This document shows, one piece after another, positions 14,730-17,477 of a stretch of DNA of 17,477 bases. This DNA comes from Chloroflexota bacterium (GTDB taxonomy: Bacteria; Chloroflexota; Limnocylindria; Limnocylindrales; CSP1-4), in the NCBI GenBank assembly GCA_016200675.1, contig JACQEH010000033.1, forward strand, positions 1 to 17,477, given 5' to 3'. Every line of letters starts with the position of its first letter. Position 1 is the stretch's first letter. The notes below the pieces were generated by a model. The model had not been told where the DNA came from. It saw nothing but the letters and a program-made list of their open reading frames with translations, and did not search any database. A program made the translations under genes and the position numbers.

Positions 14730-15686
14730 TCAGTCGACGGCGGCGAGCCGGACCGCGATCTGGCCGGCGACGCGGGCGTCGTTGACGATGAGGGCCGTGT
14801 TGGCACGGACCGACGCACCGTCCGTGATCGCCGCAATCCGGGCCAGCAGCCATGGCGTCAGCGCCGGCCCGTGGACCCCCGCCGAATCGGCCTCGCCGGC
14901 CGCCTGTTCCGCGACGTCGCGGGCAACGTCGTCGGGGAGGGCCACGTCCGCGGGCACCGGCACGCAGATGACGATTCCGCTTCCCAGCCCGAGATCCAGG
15001 TGCGCGGCGGCGAGGTCCGCGGCGGCCGCGACGTCCGGCACGCTCCAGGGCGCCCTGATCCCCGATGAACGGGCGGTGAACCCGGGCAGGTCCTCCTGCC
15101 CGACGGCGACCACCGGCACGCCCCGCGTCTCGAGGACCTCCAGGGTGGCCGGTACGTCGAGGATCGCCTTGGGGCCGGCACAGACCACGATCATCGGCGT
15201 CTTCGCCAGCTCCTCGAGGTCGGACGAGATGTCGAACGTGGGAGCGTGCGTCGCGCCTGGGCCCCCGAGCGCCCCGCGATGGACGCCGCCGATGCCGCCG
15301 GTGGCGAAGACCCGGATGCCTGCCGCATGGGCCGCGATCATCGTCGCCGAGACGGTGGTGGCAGACCATCCCGAACGCGTCAGCGCCGCCGAGAGGCTGG
15401 GTCGGGCGGCCTTCAGGACGGTGCCTGCCGGGGCGGTTGCCAGCGCTTCCAGCGCAGCGTCGTCCAGGCCGACGAGGATTGTCCCGTCGCGGATCGCGAT
15501 CGTGGCCGGGACCGCCCCCGACTCCCGGACGGCGGCCTCGGACGCCCGCGCGACCTCCACGTTCTGCGGGTACGGCAGGCCGTGGCTGATGAGGGTCGAC
15601 TCGAGGGCCACCACCGGCCGGCCGGCCGCCAGCGCGGCGGCCACCTCGGGCCGGACGGAGAGACGGTCGGCGATGGATCCGATCAT
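14730..15686 (-). CDS. psuG: Pseudouridine-5'-phosphate glycosidase
   Basis: PsuG splits pseudouridine 5'-phosphate into uracil and ribose 5-phosphate, breaking a C-C glycosidic bond. The 318-residue length is normal for the family (about 300-315). Family landmarks are ALESTLISHGLPYPQN with catalytic Glu29, and the Lys at 92 (VLKAARPSL) in the position of the ribose-binding lysine. These are followed by TTVSATMIAAHAAGIRVF, ATGGIGGVHRGA, FDISSDLEEL (metal-binding aspartate region), VCAGPKAILD and TLEVLETRGVPVV, ending NTALIVNDARVAGQIAV. The usual SRRDL after the lysine is replaced by ARPSL, a small departure. The ATG overlaps the kinase stop (ATGA), so both steps of pseudouridine breakdown are made together. 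Confidence 0.95.
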   Translation of the reverse strand: MIGSIADRLSVRPEVAAALAAGRPVVALESTLISHGLPYPQNVEVARASEAAVRESGAVPATIAIRDGTILVGLDDAALEALATAPAGTVLKAARPSLSAALTRSGWSATTVSATMIAAHAAGIRVFATGGIGGVHRGALGGPGATHAPTFDISSDLEELAKTPMIVVCAGPKAILDVPATLEVLETRGVPVVAVGQEDLPGFTARSSGIRAPWSVPDVAAAADLAAAHLDLGLGSGIVICVPVPADVALPDDVARDVAEQAAGEADSAGVHGPALTPWLLARIAAITDGASVRANTALIVNDARVAGQIAVRLAAVD

Positions 15687-16642
15687 CCGGGCGGGAGCTC
15701 CTGCTTAGAGGTCGTGAGCTGGCGGGCCGCGGCCCGGTGGCCGGCGATCGTCGCCCGATGGAGCGCGTCGGGGGCATGCCGGCCGGCGGCGCGGGCGGTG
15801 AGCCAGCCGGCGATGAAGCCGGCGCTGAAGGCGTCCCCGGCGCCGGTCGTGTCGGCGGCGATGACCTGCGGCGTGGCGACATCGAACTGGAGGGGTTCGC
15901 GGGGCGCGCCGTCCGCGCCGGTGCCCGGGACGCGGGCGATCACCCGCGCGCCGCGCGCGCCGCGCTTGATGACGGCAATGGTCGCGTGCTCGAGGATCCC
16001 GTCGGCGGCGTGCCGGCCGAGGAATTCCTCCATCTCGGCCTCCGTGGCGAACAGGATGTCGGGCGTGACCGACGCCACGAGATCCCGCGCCGCGCGACGG
16101 CCCTGCGCCAGCAGCGGACCGATCGACGAGAGGTCCAGGGACACGTGCACGGGCCCGGCGGCGCGCGCCTTCCCGACGGCCGCACGGGCGGCGCTCGCGA
16201 GCGGCTCGCCCATCAGGGAATAGGCCGGCACGTGGATCAGGTCAAGCCGGGCGAACCATTCGTCGCGAAGGTCGTCGGGGCGGAGGGCGAGGGCCGCTCG
16301 CCGGTCGGCCACGAACGAGCGCTCCCCGTTGGCCGCGACGATCACCCCGATGCGCCCGGTTCGCTCGCCGGCCACGCGGGTGGCCCGGACTCGGACGCCG
16401 TCGCGTTCCGCCTGGGCGACAAGGCTCCGACCGGCGCCGTCGCGGCCCACGCAGCAGACGAGCTGGGTGTCGACGCCGAGGCGGGCGAGCCACCGAGCGG
16501 TGTTCGCCGCGGAGCCGCCCTGGCGGATCCCGACCGTGCCAGGGACGTCCGTGCCCGACTCGATCGCCCGTTCCGGGGCCAGGACGACGTCAAGGACGAG
16601 GTCGCCGAGGACGAGCACGCGGGGCTTCTGGATGGCGGCCAC
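15683..16642 (-). CDS. psuK: PfkB-family carbohydrate kinase, probable pseudouridine kinase
   Basis: This ribokinase-like kinase has 319 residues from the GTG at 16642 (MAAIQKPRVLVLGDLVLD). The N-terminal family signature is GGSAANTARWLARLG at 42-56. The ATP site and anion hole are at DTTGAGDAFSAGF, 264-276, with catalytic base D270. The substrate is inferred from context: it overlaps psuG by ATGA, and the two-step route needs a kinase that makes pseudouridine 5'-phosphate before PsuG can act. PfkB members are hard to tell apart by sequence alone, so ribokinase or another nucleoside kinase remains possible. The start was chosen because homologous sequence begins there and a TACCAT box ends 6 bases before it. 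There is no Shine-Dalgarno, which suggests a leaderless transcript. Confidence 0.88.
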   Translation of the reverse strand: MAAIQKPRVLVLGDLVLDVVLAPERAIESGTDVPGTVGIRQGGSAANTARWLARLGVDTQLVCCVGRDGAGRSLVAQAERDGVRVRATRVAGERTGRIGVIVAANGERSFVADRRAALALRPDDLRDEWFARLDLIHVPAYSLMGEPLASAARAAVGKARAAGPVHVSLDLSSIGPLLAQGRRAARDLVASVTPDILFATEAEMEEFLGRHAADGILEHATIAVIKRGARGARVIARVPGTGADGAPREPLQFDVATPQVIAADTTGAGDAFSAGFIAGWLTARAAGRHAPDALHRATIAGHRAAARQLTTSKQELPPG

Positions 16643-16648
16643 GTCGTG

Positions 16649-16654
16649 ATGGTA
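16649..16654 (-). promoter_or_regulatory. psuKG -10 element, probable leaderless start
   Basis: TACCAT on the minus strand, 6 bases before the GTG at 16642. The whole divergent gap to tkt is only 49 bases, so both promoters are packed there and their -35 regions must overlap the opposite promoter. Confidence 0.4.
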
Positions 16655-16676
16655 TCGGTGTGTCGAGCCCACCGGC

Positions 16677-16687
16677 GGTACGATCCG
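16677..16687 (+). promoter_or_regulatory. tkt -10 element, probable leaderless start
   Basis: GGTACGATCCG contains TACGAT (16679-16684), 7 bases before the ATG at 16692, with no Shine-Dalgarno. It is identical over 11 bases to the element before ubiE at 2763. Confidence 0.5.
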
Positions 16688-16691
16688 CGGG

Positions 16692-17477
16692 ATGACCACC
16701 GTGACGCCCGAGCTCGAGCAGCTCGCGATCAACACCATCCGGACCCTTTCCATCGACGGGGTCCAGAAGGCGAACTCAGGACATCCCGGCGCGCCGATGG
16801 GCGCGGCCCCGATGGCCTACGCCATCTGGATGCGATTCCTGCGCCACGCGCCGTCCGATCCGACGTGGCCGAACCGGGATCGCTTCGTGCTCTCGGCCGG
16901 CCACGCCTCGATGCTCCTCTACTCGCTCCTCCACCTGACCGGCTACGACGTCACGATGGCGGACCTGCAGTCGTTCCGGCAGTGGGGCTCGCGGACACCC
17001 GGCCACCCCGAGCACGGCCTGACGGATGGCGTCGAGGCGACGACCGGGCCGCTCGGGCAGGGGTTCGCGAACGCCGTCGGCATGGCCATCGCCGAGCGCC
17101 GCCTGGCGGGCGAGTTCAACCGGCCCGGCCACGAGCTCATCGACCACCGCGTTTACGTCATCGCCAGCGACGGCGACCTCCAGGAGGGCGTGGCCTCGGA
17201 GGCCGCGAGCCTCGCCGGCCACCTTCGCCTCGGCAAGCTGACCGTCCTCTACGACGACAACCACATCCAGCTCGACGGGCCGACCGCGATGGCCTGGTCG
17301 GAGGACGTCCTGGCCCGTTTTGACGCGTACGGCTGGCATACCCAGCGAGTGCCCGACGGCAACGACGTCGCGGCGATCTCCGCGGCCATCGAAGGCGCGA
17401 ACGCCGACGAGCGCCCCTCGATCGTTGCCGTCCGGACGCACATCGGCTTCGGCAGCCCGAACAAGCACGACTCCCAG
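16692..17477 (+). CDS. tkt: Transketolase, N-terminal 262 residues (3' end outside window)
   Basis: This thiamine-diphosphate enzyme transfers two-carbon units between sugar phosphates. The visible part is the pyrophosphate-binding domain: KANSGHPGAPMG at 26-37 with His31, LSAGHASMLLYSLLHL at 67-82 with His71, RTPGHPEHG with His105, and TTGPLGQGFANAVGMA at 117-132. The cofactor/Mg motif is SDGDLQEG (159-166) with D160, then YDDNHIQLDG with N190. The motif has Ser instead of the first Gly of GDG, a variant that also occurs in related bacterial transketolases. No stop occurs before the edge; about 400 more residues are expected. It is divergent from psuK, which makes sense because PsuG releases ribose 5-phosphate, a transketolase substrate. 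The start is supported by the -10 box just upstream. Confidence 0.96.
   Translation, partial: MTTVTPELEQLAINTIRTLSIDGVQKANSGHPGAPMGAAPMAYAIWMRFLRHAPSDPTWPNRDRFVLSAGHASMLLYSLLHLTGYDVTMADLQSFRQWGSRTPGHPEHGLTDGVEATTGPLGQGFANAVGMAIAERRLAGEFNRPGHELIDHRVYVIASDGDLQEGVASEAASLAGHLRLGKLTVLYDDNHIQLDGPTAMAWSEDVLARFDAYGWHTQRVPDGNDVAAISAAIEGANADERPSIVAVRTHIGFGSPNKHDSQ

Noticed and set aside
15737..17323. 528-residue open frame on the plus strand
   Set aside because: It runs antisense to the kinase and then out of frame with transketolase; the composition is low-complexity Arg/Gly/Asp.

Overview
The window is very GC-rich, densely packed DNA from a bacterial chromosome. It carries ordinary core genes (rho, menaquinone methyltransferase, transaldolase, CTP synthase, transketolase) and a few accessory modules. 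The G/C-saturated third codon positions, the compact form of Rho, the ECF sigma/anti-sigma pair with a long extracellular tail, and many TTG/GTG starts resemble uncultured soil or freshwater Chloroflexota (Limnocylindria-like). This is an inference from style; no marker here fixes the taxonomy and an actinobacterial source is not excluded. Both ends of the window cut through genes.

Layout, left to right. 1-800 (-): a membrane-anchored LysM protein, 3' end outside the window. 1011-2387 (-): rho, with a well-formed promoter at 2474-2502. 2388-2779: a structured divergent intergenic region with two G-quadruplex motifs and a series of dyads. 2780-3544 (+): ubiE/menG. 3569-4246 (-): transaldolase. 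4334-5796 (-): a CTP synthase gene that is broken as read, with one frameshifting internal loss and one in-frame loss. 5915-7698 (-): an ECF sigma factor and its membrane partner, overlapping by ATGA. 7865-8159 (+): a nitroreductase remnant with its middle missing. 8206-8885 (-): a VapBC-type toxin-antitoxin pair. 8955-10702 (-): an EamA transporter overlapping a HAD phosphatase. 10888-14538 (-): an ABC-2 exporter operon (ATPase, two permeases, an unknown protein with an internally repeated unit, and a 51-residue membrane protein), ending at a strong hairpin. 14730-16642 (-): psuG and a PfkB kinase (pseudouridine breakdown). 16692-17477 (+): transketolase, divergent from the pseudouridine pair and running off the right edge.

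The genes connect in two ways. The PfkB kinase plus PsuG would turn pseudouridine into uracil and ribose-5-phosphate. Transketolase, directly divergent, and transaldolase elsewhere in the window carry ribose-5-phosphate into central carbon metabolism. Several genes also share a promoter style: a TAnnnT hexamer, often in the context GGTAnnATCC, ends 6-9 bases before the start codon (ubiE, tkt, vapB, psuK), which predicts leaderless mRNAs.

I see no CRISPR array, tRNA, rRNA, IS element or phage module, and no obviously new defence or biosynthetic system. The points most worth checking are the two genes with missing internal segments, the leaderless promoter set, the repeat/dyad cluster between rho and ubiE, and the unknown repeated-domain protein with its small membrane partner in the exporter operon.
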